Counted from the stretch's first letter, positions 17,896-28,561 are shown. The stretch is DNA of 44,579 nucleotides from Betaproteobacteria bacterium (GCA_009923505.1 RFTK01000012.1:1-44579); one strand, 5' to 3'. Numbers and translations: made by a program. Notes: generated by a model from the sequence alone, not told the origin.

Positions 17896-19413
17896 ATGAA
17901 AACCCTCAATGAACTGATGTCGGCCGGCAAAGACGCGGCCATTTGTTTGAGTGCTGCCAACAGCGCACCACTGACCTACGCCCAACTCAGATCACTGGCC
18001 CAATACGTCCAGACGGAGTTCAACCGTATCGGCATTGGCCGCAATGACCGTGTGGCGCTGGTGTTGCCCAACGGTGCCGACATGGCCTCCAGCTTCATCA
18101 CCGTGGCCAGTTGTTGCACGTCGGCTCCGCTGAACCCGGCCTACCGCGCTGATGAGTTCGAGTTTTATCTGAACGACCTCAATGCCCAAGCCCTGGTCGT
18201 GGAGCAGGGGTCCAGCAGCCCCGCCGTCGAGGTGGCTCGCAAGATGGGCATTGCCCTGGTTGAGCTGGTCCCCACCCCCGAGCACGGCGCAGGCTCATTC
18301 ACCCTCAACCTGGCCGGCTTTCCAAGCCGTGCGGCACAACATCCCGGCCCCGCACACGCCGACGACGTGGCTCTGGTGCTGCACACCTCCGGCACCACCT
18401 CGCGGCCCAAAATCGTCCCCCTCACACACCGCAATGTGACGGCCTCTGCGCGCAACATCGCCAACAGCACGCGCTTTACCGAGGCCGATCGTGGGCTCAA
18501 TGTGATGCCACTGTTTCATATCCACGGCCTGATCGCCGGCATCCTCGCGCCCTTGTCCCGCGGTGGCGAGGTGCATTGCACCAGCGGCTTCAACGCTTTG
18601 AAATTTTTCAGCCAGGTGGACGCCGTCAAGCCCAGTTGGTACACGGCCGTGCCCACCATGCACCAGGCTATTCTCTCCCGCGCGGCCAACAACCAGGACG
18701 TGATCGCCCGGGTACCCCTGCGCTTCATCCGATCGTCGTCATCCTCCTTGCCGCCCCAAGTGCTGGCCGAGCTCGAAGCCACTTTCAAGGCACCCGTCAT
18801 TGAGGCTTATGGCATGACGGAAGCGGCCCACCAAATGGCTTGCAACCCCCTGCCCCCGGGTCAACGCAAACCTGGTACCGTGGGACTGGCGGCTGGCCCC
18901 GAGATTGCCATCATGAGTCCCGAGGGCGAATTGCTGTCCACCGGCAGCACCGGCGAGATTGTGATTCGGGGTGACAACGTCACGCCGGGTTACGAGAACA
19001 ATGAGAAAGCCAACGGCGAAGCCTTCACGAATGGCTGGTTTCGCACCGGCGACCAAGGCGCACTGGATGCAGAGGGTTACCTGAGCATCACCGGACGGCT
19101 GAAAGAAATCATCAACCGCGGCGGCGAGAAAATCAGCCCCCGCGAAGTGGACGAAGTGCTGATGGACCACCCGGCCGTGGCACAGGTGGTGTGCTTTGGC
19201 ATGCCGCATGACAAACTGGGCGAGGAAGTGGCCGCGGCGGTCGTGCTGCGCGAGGGCATCACCGCGACCGAAAAAGAACTGCGCGATTACACCGCCACGC
19301 GTCTGGCAGATTTCAAGGTCCCGCGCAAAATCCTGCTCATGGATGAAATCCCCAAAGGCGCCACCGGCAAACTCCAACGCATCGGCATGGCCCAGAAACT
19401 GGGACTGGCGTGA
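17896..19413 (+). CDS. AMP-dependent acyl-CoA synthetase (AAE3/Pcs60, oxalyl-CoA-synthetase-like)
   Basis: LVLHTSGTTSRPKIVPLTHRN, AYGMTEAAHQMACNPLPPGQRKPGTVG, GWFRTGDQGALDAEGYLSITGRLKEIINRGGEKISPREVDEVL. Confidence 0.9.
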   Translation: MKTLNELMSAGKDAAICLSAANSAPLTYAQLRSLAQYVQTEFNRIGIGRNDRVALVLPNGADMASSFITVASCCTSAPLNPAYRADEFEFYLNDLNAQALVVEQGSSSPAVEVARKMGIALVELVPTPEHGAGSFTLNLAGFPSRAAQHPGPAHADDVALVLHTSGTTSRPKIVPLTHRNVTASARNIANSTRFTEADRGLNVMPLFHIHGLIAGILAPLSRGGEVHCTSGFNALKFFSQVDAVKPSWYTAVPTMHQAILSRAANNQDVIARVPLRFIRSSSSSLPPQVLAELEATFKAPVIEAYGMTEAAHQMACNPLPPGQRKPGTVGLAAGPEIAIMSPEGELLSTGSTGEIVIRGDNVTPGYENNEKANGEAFTNGWFRTGDQGALDAEGYLSITGRLKEIINRGGEKISPREVDEVLMDHPAVAQVVCFGMPHDKLGEEVAAAVVLREGITATEKELRDYTATRLADFKVPRKILLMDEIPKGATGKLQRIGMAQKLGLA

Positions 19414-19486
19414 TGCCCGTGCCGCGTCGGCACCTGGGCCTGGCTTGCCGGGAGAACGGGCCTGCCTGTGAGGCCAGCCCTTCTCC

Positions 19487-20302
19487 ATGATGCCTGATCT
19501 CACCGTCCTGCTCGAACTGGCGGCGCTGGGACTTTGCATTGGGTTTCTGGCGGGCCTGTTGGGCATTGGTGGCGGCGCCGTCATGGTGCCGTTTCTGATT
19601 TGGTTGCTCGAGAAACGGGGAGTTCCATTCGAGCTGGCCATCAAAATGGCGATCGCCACGTCCATGGCCACCATTGCGTTCACCAGCCTGTCCAGCGTGA
19701 GGGCCCATCACCAACGGGGGGCTGTGCGATGGGATCTGGTCAAAACCATGTCGCCAGGCATCGTCGCGGGCAGCCTGCTGGGCAGCCTGAGCATCTTTGC
19801 CTGGCTCAATGGTCAAATTCTGACCGTGGTGTTCGCGTTGTTTGTGAGCTTTTCTGCCACACAGATGCTGATCGATACCAAACCCAAGCCCAGCCGGCAG
19901 ATTCCAGGATGGGCGGGTCAATTCGGGGCCGGCAGCGTGATCGGTCTTGTCTCGGGGTTGGTGGGTGCGGGAGGCGCTTTCATCAGCGTGCCTTTCATGA
20001 CCTGGTGTAACGTGGCGATTCACCACGCGGTCGCCACCAGTGCCGCGCTGGGGTTCCCGATTGCCCTGGCCAACGTGGCAGGCTATGTGGTGAGTGGCCT
20101 GTCCCTGCAGCAACTGCCCGCTGACGCCATCGGCTATTTGTGGCTACCCGCGCTGGTGGTGATTTCCTGTTGCAGCGTGCTGATGGCGCCGCTGGGCGCA
20201 GCGACCGCCCACCGGATGCCGATGCGACCCCTCAGGCGTCTGTTTGCCTGCCAGTTGTACCTGCTAGCAGGCCTCATGCTCTACAAAGGTTTGGCGAGCT
20301 GA
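19487..20302 (+). CDS. TauE/SafE family membrane protein (anion exporter-like)
   Basis: Multi-TM; GFLAGLLGIGGGAVMVPFLIWLLE and GLVSGLVGAGGAFISVPFM repeat halves. Confidence 0.88.
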   Translation: MMPDLTVLLELAALGLCIGFLAGLLGIGGGAVMVPFLIWLLEKRGVPFELAIKMAIATSMATIAFTSLSSVRAHHQRGAVRWDLVKTMSPGIVAGSLLGSLSIFAWLNGQILTVVFALFVSFSATQMLIDTKPKPSRQIPGWAGQFGAGSVIGLVSGLVGAGGAFISVPFMTWCNVAIHHAVATSAALGFPIALANVAGYVVSGLSLQQLPADAIGYLWLPALVVISCCSVLMAPLGAATAHRMPMRPLRRLFACQLYLLAGLMLYKGLAS

Positions 20303-20333
20303 TTGACGCTGCCCGGTTTTGGAGTACCTGGAC

Positions 20334-21014
20334 TTAAGCAGGCGTGAGGCACCACGGCGCCTGCTGCTGCACCAACCCGGCCCACAACCCCCAGGCCGAC
20401 ACCCCAAACAGCGCCAGCCCTGCTAACCGCATGCCCCAGGCACCATCGCCCAGGCTTTGCAAGCGCAGCCACAACCACGGGCCCGCCCACAGGCTCACGC
20501 TGCTGCCCAGGGCAAAGAGGGCCATGGTCAGACCGCCCTCCTGGGGGGTGCTGGTGAGGGCAGCCACCATCAAGGCCGAATACAGCAGCCCGCAGGGCAT
20601 GAACGCCCACAGCGCACCGATGATCCAGGGCGCCGAGCGGGTGCGACGATCATGGAATTGCCGGACACGCTGCCACAAGCGACGGGCAGACTGGTCCAAC
20701 CAGATCGGCTGGCGTGCTTGCAGCATGAGCCACACGCCCACCAACATGGCCGCCACGTGCAGCATGCTCCACACGGGCCGCAAGGCCGCTGACTGAAGGG
20801 TGAGCCACCCCAAGGCCTGCATACCCCCCGCTGCCACAGCGCCAAGCACGCTGTAGCCCACCAGACGCCCGATCTGAAAGGCGATGAGCGCGTGGCCTCG
20901 ACGCGGCCCGGCCGCTTGTGCCAGCCCGGCGCAGGCTGCGCCGCACATGGCCACGCAATGGGGCCCACCCACCAACCCCATCAACACGGCCGTGACCGCG
21001 AGCGAACTTTGCAT
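20334..21014 (-). CDS. TauE/SafE (UreH-like) membrane protein of the cbb3/hemN neighbourhood
   Basis: GLVGGPHCVAMCGAACAGLAQ...; WALWAFMPCGLLYSALMVAALT; adjacent to hemN. Confidence 0.85.
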   Translation of the reverse strand: MQSSLAVTAVLMGLVGGPHCVAMCGAACAGLAQAAGPRRGHALIAFQIGRLVGYSVLGAVAAGGMQALGWLTLQSAALRPVWSMLHVAAMLVGVWLMLQARQPIWLDQSARRLWQRVRQFHDRRTRSAPWIIGALWAFMPCGLLYSALMVAALTSTPQEGGLTMALFALGSSVSLWAGPWLWLRLQSLGDGAWGMRLAGLALFGVSAWGLWAGLVQQQAPWCLTPA

Positions 21015-21033
21015 GAGAGAGAGAACGTGTTGA

Positions 21034-22416
21034 TCAGATGATTTTAGAGAAGCGGGTGCGGTCGCGGTCCGCCTGCAGATACCGGTCGAACATCATGGCG
21101 ATACCGCGCACAAAGAACCACCCCATCTCGGTCACCTGAATGCCCGTATCGTCCACCACCACCAGCCCTTGCGACTGCAGGGGCTCGAGACGCTCCAGTT
21201 CGGCCGCGAATGCGCTCTTGAAGTGGACCAGGTGTGCCAACTCGATCGATTCGAACAGCACCGCGCCCTGGCACATGAGGGCCATGATGATGCTGCGGCG
21301 CACGATGTCATCCCGGCTGAGGGCGAGTCCGCGCACCACCGGAAACCGACCCTGGTCCAGCAAATCGTAGTAGTCGTCCAGGGTTTTGGCGTTTTGACTG
21401 TAAGTCGCCCCCACGCGACCGATGGAGGACACACCCAGGGCGATCAGGTCGCCATCGGGCTGGGTGCTGTAGCCCTGGAAGTTGCGATGCAAGCGGCCTT
21501 GTCGCTTGGCCACGGCCAGTGCATCGTCAGGCAAGGCGAAATGGTCCATGCCCACATACACATAGCCGGCGTCCATCAGCACGGCGAGGGCGTCCGACAG
21601 CATGCCCACCTTGTCTGCCGCGGACGGCAGTTGCTGGGCGTCAATGCGGCGCTGTGGTTTGAAGCGTTCGGGCAAATGCGCATAGGCATACAGCGCGATG
21701 CGATCCGGACGCAGTTGGCTCACCTGCTGCAGGGTGCGTGCAAACGTTTCCTGGCTTTGCCGGGGCAAGCCGTAAATCAGATCCACGTTGACCGACTCAA
21801 AGCCGATTTCGCGCGATGCCGCCACCAGGTCGAATACCTGCCAGGCGGGCTGGATGCGGTGCACCGCCACTTGGACCGCAGGCTCGAAATCCTGCACCCC
21901 AAAGCTCAAGCGGTTGAAGCCCAGCCGATGCACATGCTGCAGGCGTGCGGGGGTCACGGTGCGCGGATCGATTTCGATGGAAGTCTCGCCACCCGGCACA
22001 ACGTTGAACGACTCACGCAACATGGCCAGCAAGCGCTCGAGTTCCTGGTCGTTGAGAAACGTCGGGCTGCCGCCCCCCAGGTGCAACTGGGACACAGCAT
22101 GCCCTGTTCCCATGTGGTCTACATGCAGGGCCACTTCGCGCTCGAGGTAGTCGAGGTACGTCAGCGCCTTGTCATGGTGCTTGGTGATGATCTTGTTGCA
22201 AGCGCAGTAATAGCACAGTGACTCGCAAAAAGGGACGTGCACGTACAGGGACAGCGGCAACCGACGCGAGGCCACACCTTGACGCCGTTGCTCCAGGGCC
22301 TGGCGGTAGTCCTGTTCGCCAAATGCCTCGACAAAACGGTCTGCCGTGGGGTAGGAGGTGTAACGCGGCCCCGGCACGTCATACCGTTGCAGCAACTCAG
22401 GGGGCAGGTGTTTCAT
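21034..22416 (-). CDS. hemN: Oxygen-independent coproporphyrinogen III oxidase
   Basis: Radical SAM motif CESLCYYCACNKIITKH; LHLGGGSPTFL; ATG 22416 (listed ORF opens at a GTG, 22425). Confidence 0.97.
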   Translation of the reverse strand: MKHLPPELLQRYDVPGPRYTSYPTADRFVEAFGEQDYRQALEQRRQGVASRRLPLSLYVHVPFCESLCYYCACNKIITKHHDKALTYLDYLEREVALHVDHMGTGHAVSQLHLGGGSPTFLNDQELERLLAMLRESFNVVPGGETSIEIDPRTVTPARLQHVHRLGFNRLSFGVQDFEPAVQVAVHRIQPAWQVFDLVAASREIGFESVNVDLIYGLPRQSQETFARTLQQVSQLRPDRIALYAYAHLPERFKPQRRIDAQQLPSAADKVGMLSDALAVLMDAGYVYVGMDHFALPDDALAVAKRQGRLHRNFQGYSTQPDGDLIALGVSSIGRVGATYSQNAKTLDDYYDLLDQGRFPVVRGLALSRDDIVRRSIIMALMCQGAVLFESIELAHLVHFKSAFAAELERLEPLQSQGLVVVDDTGIQVTEMGWFFVRGIAMMFDRYLQADRDRTRFSKII

Positions 22417-22467
22417 GGCGGTCACTGTTTGTTCGTCATAATGTGCCTGTTATTGCCTATGAAGCCC

Positions 22468-22481
22468 TTGATCTGGGTCAA
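22468..22481. promoter_or_regulatory. FNR/Anr box shared by divergent hemN and fnr
   Basis: TTGATCTGGGTCAA (consensus TTGAT-N4-ATCAA, one mismatch); CATAAT -10-like at 22504-22509. Confidence 0.82.
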
Positions 22482-22529
22482 AAACGGCGCTCGCCGACAT
22501 GACCATAATCAAGCCTGAGGTCACCCGCC

Positions 22530-23249
22530 ATGAATCCCTCCGCCATCAAAGTCGCCTGTTCCAACTGCAATCTGCGAGAGTTATGCATGCCAGTGGGCCT
22601 GAGCGACTCGGACATGCAGCGCATCGATGACATCGTCGCCACCCGGCGCAAGATCAAACGCGGCACACCGCTGTTTCGAAATGGCGAGCGTTTCACCTCG
22701 CTGTATGCCATCCGAACCGGCTTCTTCAAAACCTGTGTGGCCACCGAGGACGGTCGCGACCAGGTGACGGGGTTTCAAATGGCGGGCGAAATCATTGGCC
22801 TGGACGGTATCGTGAACGACCAGCACACCTGTGATGCTGTCGCCCTGGAGGATGCTGAGGTGTGCGTCATGCCCTTTGAGCGCATCGAAGACTTGTCGCG
22901 CGAAGTCACCTCGCTACAACACCACGTCCACAAGATCATGAGCCGCGAAATCGTGCGCGAGCACGGGGTGATGTTGCTGCTGGGCAGCATGCGCGCTGAA
23001 GAGCGCTTGGCCGCCTTCTTGCTGAACCTGGTGCAGCGTCTACACGCACGCGGGTTCTCGCAATCCGAGTTGATTTTGCGCATGACCCGGGACGAAATCG
23101 GGAGCTACCTGGGGCTCAAACTGGAAACCGTCAGTCGCACCTTCTCGAAATTTGTCGAGGAACAACTGGTGGAAGTCAAACAGCGCTATGTGCGCATCCT
23201 GAACGCCGATGGGTTGCGACAGATCGTCAACAACCCCTCATGCCACTGA
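22530..23249 (+). CDS. fnr: Crp/Fnr-family oxygen-responsive transcriptional regulator
   Basis: CSNCNLRELC plus downstream Cys (DQHTCDA), cNMP-like beta-roll, C-terminal HTH MTRDEIGSYLGLKLETVSRTFSKF. Confidence 0.92.
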   Translation: MNPSAIKVACSNCNLRELCMPVGLSDSDMQRIDDIVATRRKIKRGTPLFRNGERFTSLYAIRTGFFKTCVATEDGRDQVTGFQMAGEIIGLDGIVNDQHTCDAVALEDAEVCVMPFERIEDLSREVTSLQHHVHKIMSREIVREHGVMLLLGSMRAEERLAAFLLNLVQRLHARGFSQSELILRMTRDEIGSYLGLKLETVSRTFSKFVEEQLVEVKQRYVRILNADGLRQIVNNPSCH

Positions 23250-23295
23250 GCGCGAGGTCCGGTCAGCCCCGTCCGGCCCTCGTACCAACCGGGTA

Positions 23296-23604
23296 TCAGT
23301 GACCACTGGGGTGATGTTCACACACTTGCTTGGGACATCCATCGGGCCGCTCATGCCCAGGCAATGGGCAGCGATTCAGCTCGAAGGGTGAGACAGACAA
23401 CAGCGTCGTCAACGCACTGGAACCCGCTGCCATCAACCAGAAGCCAAAAAACGCCAGCGTATAAATCCCCTGCCTGGGCAAAGCAATGGGCTGTCCAAAC
23501 CAGTGCAAGTCCTCCGGGTCCACAAAGGCAAACACCGCCATTTCCATCACGCCCGCCATCAGAAAGGCGGGCCACAGAATCCACAGGATGCGCTGAATCA
23601 ACAT
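23296..23604 (-). CDS. Small conserved membrane protein with Cys/His-rich C-terminal tail, cbb3-cluster associated
   Basis: 102 aa, TM-like helices, tail NRCPLPGHERPDGCPKQVCEHHPSGH; in line with the cco genes. Confidence 0.8.
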   Translation of the reverse strand: MLIQRILWILWPAFLMAGVMEMAVFAFVDPEDLHWFGQPIALPRQGIYTLAFFGFWLMAAGSSALTTLLSVSPFELNRCPLPGHERPDGCPKQVCEHHPSGH

Positions 23605-23638
23605 GGGTGTCTCCTCGGTTCAGCCGGAAAGATTCGTC

Positions 23639-23905
23639 TCAGGGCCCGCGACGCACCGGCGCATCGATGGGCGTAGCGGCATGGTTACGCGCTTGCTGCG
23701 CGGGCATCCGGCTGCGGTCAGCCTCCTGGTGGAGGGTCTTGTTGATCTCCAGGCCTTGACGGTCATAGTCCTCGGACAGCACCGGATCAGGATGGGCAAC
23801 AGCGATCCATGCCGTGACCAGGCTTGCGACAACCACCAGGGCTGGCCCGGCAATCAGCAACCACACGTGACCCAAGCGCCACCAAGACGGGTTTTCAGGA
23901 CTCAT
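23639..23905 (-). CDS. ccoH: FixH/CcoH-like protein
   Basis: Single N-terminal TM helix; AHPDPVLSEDYDRQGLEINKTLHQEADR; immediately downstream of ccoG. Confidence 0.8.
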   Translation of the reverse strand: MSPENPSWWRLGHVWLLIAGPALVVVASLVTAWIAVAHPDPVLSEDYDRQGLEINKTLHQEADRSRMPAQQARNHAATPIDAPVRRGP

Positions 23906-23924
23906 GCCACAGTCTCCTTCGTGT

Positions 23925-25352
23925 TTACCGGGGTACCAGGAATACCGATTTCTCGGTCACCCGAATGCGTTCTGCCTCAGCGCTGATCTCAAACCAGATG
24001 GGATGTGAACCCGCCGTGGCCGAGCCGTAGGGAATGTCCACTCGAACCACCACCCAGCGCGACTGCGCAGGACCCACCTGCACCGGGGTGTCGGTCTTGA
24101 TCTGGATGCTGTCCAGGCCCTGCACCTGCACATGGTAGTGCTGAGGCTGTTCGGTCGCGTTCATGATCTGAAGCCGATACACGTTCTCGAGCGTCCCCAC
24201 CTCGGTGATACGCGCCAGCGAGGCGCGGTCACGCACCACATCCACTTTCAGCGGGGTGCGCAAGGTCAGGCTCAGGAGCAGACCCAAGGTGATCAGACCG
24301 AGCAATCCGCTGTAGATCAACACGCGCGGGCGCAACACCCGACGCCACATCTGACGCGAAGTCCAGCGGTTATCCAGTGCGTTTTGCGTGGCGTATCGCA
24401 CCAGGCCTCGCGGGTAGTTCATTTTGTCCATCACCTCATCACAGACATCAATGCACGCCCCGCACCCAATGCATTCGTATTGCAAGCCTTGACGAATATC
24501 GATACCGGTCGGACAGACCTGCACGCACAAGGTGCAATTCACGCAGTGACCCAGTTTCAGCTGGCTGGCATCAGCGTGGCGCGAACGTGCACCCCGCGGC
24601 TCACCGCGTGCAGGATCGTAGGTGACGATGAGGGTGTCATGGTCAAACATGGCGCTTTGAAAGCGCGCATACGGGCACATGTACTTGCACACTTGTTCGC
24701 GCATGAATCCGGCATTGCCATAGGTTGCGAAACCATAGAAAAATACCCAGAACAATTCCCACGAACTCATGTGCGTGGTGAAAAACTCCATGGCAAGCTC
24801 GCGTATGGGCGTGAAATAGCCCACAAACGTGAACCCTGTCCAGATGGACAGGCCCATCCAGACGAGGTGCTTATACCACTTCTTGACCAGCTTCTCGAGC
24901 GAGAACTCCCCTTCATCCAAACGCATGCGTGCCACGCGATCGCCCTCGATCTTGCGTTCGATCCACATGAAGAGTTCGCTGTACACCGTTTGCGGACAGG
25001 CATAGCCACACCACAGACGACCAGCCACCGCTGTGAACAAAAACAGCGACAGCGCTGAAATGATCAGCAAGCCTGTCAAGTAGATGAAGTCCTGCGGATA
25101 CAGAACCAGACTGAAGATATAAAAACGGCGCGAACCTAAATCAAACAACACCGCCTGACGCTGCCCCCACTCCAGCCACGGCAGTCCATAAAACAGCAAC
25201 TGGGTCAGCACCACAAACCCCCAGCGCCAGCGGGCGAAGAGGCCCTGCACCGTGCGGGGATAGATTTTTTGGTGGGCGGCGTACAAGGACACCAGCTCCC
25301 CATCGGCCGCCAACGGGACGATGGGGATGGTCTTTCGGTCAGCGTCGTTCAC
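23925..25352 (-). CDS. ccoG: Cytochrome c oxidase accessory protein CcoG (polyferredoxin-like)
   Basis: RLWCGYACPQTVYSELFMWIERKIEGDR, ferredoxin motifs CVNCTLCVQVCPTGIDIR and CIGCGACIDVCDEVMDKM. No ATG start in frame; GTG 25352 or TTG 25367. Confidence 0.95.
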   Translation of the reverse strand: MNDADRKTIPIVPLAADGELVSLYAAHQKIYPRTVQGLFARWRWGFVVLTQLLFYGLPWLEWGQRQAVLFDLGSRRFYIFSLVLYPQDFIYLTGLLIISALSLFLFTAVAGRLWCGYACPQTVYSELFMWIERKIEGDRVARMRLDEGEFSLEKLVKKWYKHLVWMGLSIWTGFTFVGYFTPIRELAMEFFTTHMSSWELFWVFFYGFATYGNAGFMREQVCKYMCPYARFQSAMFDHDTLIVTYDPARGEPRGARSRHADASQLKLGHCVNCTLCVQVCPTGIDIRQGLQYECIGCGACIDVCDEVMDKMNYPRGLVRYATQNALDNRWTSRQMWRRVLRPRVLIYSGLLGLITLGLLLSLTLRTPLKVDVVRDRASLARITEVGTLENVYRLQIMNATEQPQHYHVQVQGLDSIQIKTDTPVQVGPAQSRWVVVRVDIPYGSATAGSHPIWFEISAEAERIRVTEKSVFLVPR

Positions 25353-25388
25353 CTGGCATTCACTCAACTGTCACGCAGAGCTTGTGAA

Positions 25389-26333
25389 TCAATGCTTGTT
25401 CGTGACAGCAACCGGTGCTGCGGCGGTTGAGACGGGCTTGTTGGATAAGCCCCAGACATAAGCGGTCAGCACATGGATCTGGGAAGCCGTCAACCGATCT
25501 TCCTGAGCAGGCATCTGGTTGACCTTGCCACCATTGACCATGGCTGTGATGGCTTGCTCGCCCCAGCCATGCAACCAGACCTTGTCGGTCAGGTTGGGTG
25601 CTCCCAGCACCTGGTTGCCTGTGCCATCCATGCCGTGGCACGCTGCGCAGACCCCGAACTTGGACTTGCCCAGTGAGGCGCGCAAGGAATCGTTGGGACT
25701 GCTGGAGAGACTCAGCACGTAGTGTGAGACGTTCTTGACATCCTCGGGTGTGCCCACGGCCGCGGCCATGGGGGGCATGTTGCCCTGGCGACCCTTCTCG
25801 ATGGTTTCCTTGATTTTCTCCGGGCTGCCGCCGTACAACCAGTCGCCATCGGTCAGGTTGGGAAACCCCTTGGAACCGCGTGCGTCAGAACCGTGGCACT
25901 GGGCGCAATTGTTCATGAACAAACGCTCGCCAATGGCCATCGCCTGCGCGTCACCGGCCACCTGCTCAGGCGGCATGCCATTGAAACGGGCATACAGCGG
26001 CTCAATGGCTTGCTGGCCTGCGGCCATTTCAGTCTCGTACTGGGCCTTGGAGCTCCAGCCAAACTTGCCGCCCGCGTTGCCCAGACCCGGGTAGAACACC
26101 AGGTACACCGCTGCGAACACGATGGTGATGATGAACAGCCCCACCCACCACATCGGCAGCGGGTTGTTCATTTCACGCAGGTCTTCGTCCCAGACGTGAC
26201 CGGTGGTGTTGTTGGCGTCACTGGGGACTTTCTTGCGGGCGGTCACCCACAACAGGATCACACAAGCCACGATGCTGAGCACCGTGATCACCGCCACATA
26301 GGTGGACCAGAAAGGGCTGATGAAATCACTCAT
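25389..26333 (-). CDS. ccoP: cbb3-type cytochrome c oxidase subunit III
   Basis: Two haem-binding motifs CAQCH and CAACH; VWDEDLREMNNPLPMWWVGLFIITIVFA. Confidence 0.97.
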   Translation of the reverse strand: MSDFISPFWSTYVAVITVLSIVACVILLWVTARKKVPSDANNTTGHVWDEDLREMNNPLPMWWVGLFIITIVFAAVYLVFYPGLGNAGGKFGWSSKAQYETEMAAGQQAIEPLYARFNGMPPEQVAGDAQAMAIGERLFMNNCAQCHGSDARGSKGFPNLTDGDWLYGGSPEKIKETIEKGRQGNMPPMAAAVGTPEDVKNVSHYVLSLSSSPNDSLRASLGKSKFGVCAACHGMDGTGNQVLGAPNLTDKVWLHGWGEQAITAMVNGGKVNQMPAQEDRLTASQIHVLTAYVWGLSNKPVSTAAAPVAVTNKH

Positions 26334-26342
26334 GATGGATTC

Positions 26343-26480
26343 TCAATCTTCTTGAAAGGGCAATTGGGCGGCTTCCTCGAACCGTTGAGTCTTTCGACGG
26401 TCCAGCACCCAGACCACGATGCCGATGAAGGCCACAAAGCTGACCAGCGTGGCCACGATGCGCAGGGTGGTGATGTCCAT
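26343..26480 (-). CDS. ccoQ: cbb3-type cytochrome c oxidase subunit CcoQ (not in ORF track)
   Basis: Read directly: MDITTLRIVATLVSFVAFIGIVVWVLDRRKTQRFEEAAQLPFQED* (45 aa), between ccoP and ccoO. Confidence 0.93.
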   Translation of the reverse strand: MDITTLRIVATLVSFVAFIGIVVWVLDRRKTQRFEEAAQLPFQED

Positions 26481-26490
26481 GTTGAGCTCC

Positions 26491-27114
<624 letters not shown>

Positions 27115-27127
27115 GACGGGGCTCTCC

Positions 27128-28561
27128 TCAAGCGTGGGCCGCAACGGCGGGAATGGCGACGGGCACCGATCGACCACGGGTGGCCGTCATCAGCACGTTC
27201 CAGAGCATGACCAGCATGCCCAGCAGGTACAGCAAACCGCCGATCACTCGCACGACGTAATAGGGGTAGGTGGCTTTGACGCTTTCGACAAAGGTGTAGG
27301 TGAGCGTGCCATCGGCGTTGATGGAGCGCCACATCAGGCCTTGCATCACACCAGCAATCCACATCGCAGCGATATAGAGCACGATGCCCACCGTCGCCAT
27401 CCAGAAGTGCAGTTCGATGGCTGGCACGCTGTACATCTTTTTCTGGCCAAACAGACGCGGGATCAGGAAGTAAATCGAGCCCATGGAGACCAGTCCCACC
27501 CAGCCAAGAGCACCCGAGTGCACGTGACCCACGGTCCAGTCGGTGTAGTGCGACAGCGCGTTGACTGTCTTGATGGACATCATCGGCCCCTCGAAGGTAC
27601 TCATACCGTAGAAGGACAGCGACACGATCATGAAGCGCAACACCGGGTCGTCACGCAGCTTGTGCCAGGCACCCGACAGCGTCATGATGCCGTTGATCAT
27701 GCCGCCCCAACTGGGGGCCAGCAGAATCAGAGAGAACAACATGCCAATGGACTGGGTCCAATCCGGCAAGGCGGTGTAATGCAGGTGGTGCGGGCCGGCC
27801 CACATGTAGGTGAAGATGAGGGCCCAGAAGTGCACGATCGACAGCCGATACGAATACACAGGACGCTCGGCCTGCTTGGGGATGAAGTAATACATCATGC
27901 CCAGGAAACCCGCGGTGAGGAAGAAGCCCACCGCATTGTGGCCATACCACCACTGCACCATGGCGTCTTGTACACCCGCATAGGCCGAGTAGGACTTCAT
28001 GAAGCCCGCGGGGATCGCCGCGCTGTTGACCAGGTGCAGGATGGCCACGGTAAGGATGAAGGCTCCGTAGAACCAATTCGCCACGTAGATGTGTCTGACG
28101 CGACGCGTGCCCACGGTGCCAAAGAACACCACCGCAAAGGACACCCACACCAGGGTGATCAGGATATCAATGGGCCACTCCAGTTCGGCGTATTCCTTGC
28201 CACTGGTGTAGCCCAACGGCAAGCTCACGGCGGCCGCCACAATGACCAGCTGCCAACCCCAGAAGGTGAACGACGCCAGCGTCGGCGCAAACAGCCGGGT
28301 CTGGCAAGTGCGTTGCACGACGTAGTAACTGGTGGCAAACAGCGCCGAGCCGCCAAACGCAAAAATCACGGCATTGGTATGCAAAGGGCGCAGACGTCCG
28401 TAGCTCAACCAGGGAATGCCAAAATTCAGTTCGGGCCAGGCGAGCTGGGCTGCAATGAAGACGCCCACCAGCATGCCCACCACGCCCCACACCACCGTCA
28501 TGATGGAAAACTGTCTGACAACGGTGTCGTTGTAGACCTGGGAGGATGAAGATGTGTTCAT
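27128..28561 (-). CDS. ccoN: cbb3-type cytochrome c oxidase subunit I
   Basis: 477 aa; [65 protein letters not shown]. Confidence 0.98.
   Translation of the reverse strand: MNTSSSSQVYNDTVVRQFSIMTVVWGVVGMLVGVFIAAQLAWPELNFGIPWLSYGRLRPLHTNAVIFAFGGSALFATSYYVVQRTCQTRLFAPTLASFTFWGWQLVIVAAAVSLPLGYTSGKEYAELEWPIDILITLVWVSFAVVFFGTVGTRRVRHIYVANWFYGAFILTVAILHLVNSAAIPAGFMKSYSAYAGVQDAMVQWWYGHNAVGFFLTAGFLGMMYYFIPKQAERPVYSYRLSIVHFWALIFTYMWAGPHHLHYTALPDWTQSIGMLFSLILLAPSWGGMINGIMTLSGAWHKLRDDPVLRFMIVSLSFYGMSTFEGPMMSIKTVNALSHYTDWTVGHVHSGALGWVGLVSMGSIYFLIPRLFGQKKMYSVPAIELHFWMATVGIVLYIAAMWIAGVMQGLMWRSINADGTLTYTFVESVKATYPYYVVRVIGGLLYLLGMLVMLWNVLMTATRGRSVPVAIPAVAAHA

Noticed and set aside
21169-22221. 350-aa plus-strand ORF antisense to hemN
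   Set aside because: No recognisable motifs; hemN with its radical-SAM motif explains the region.
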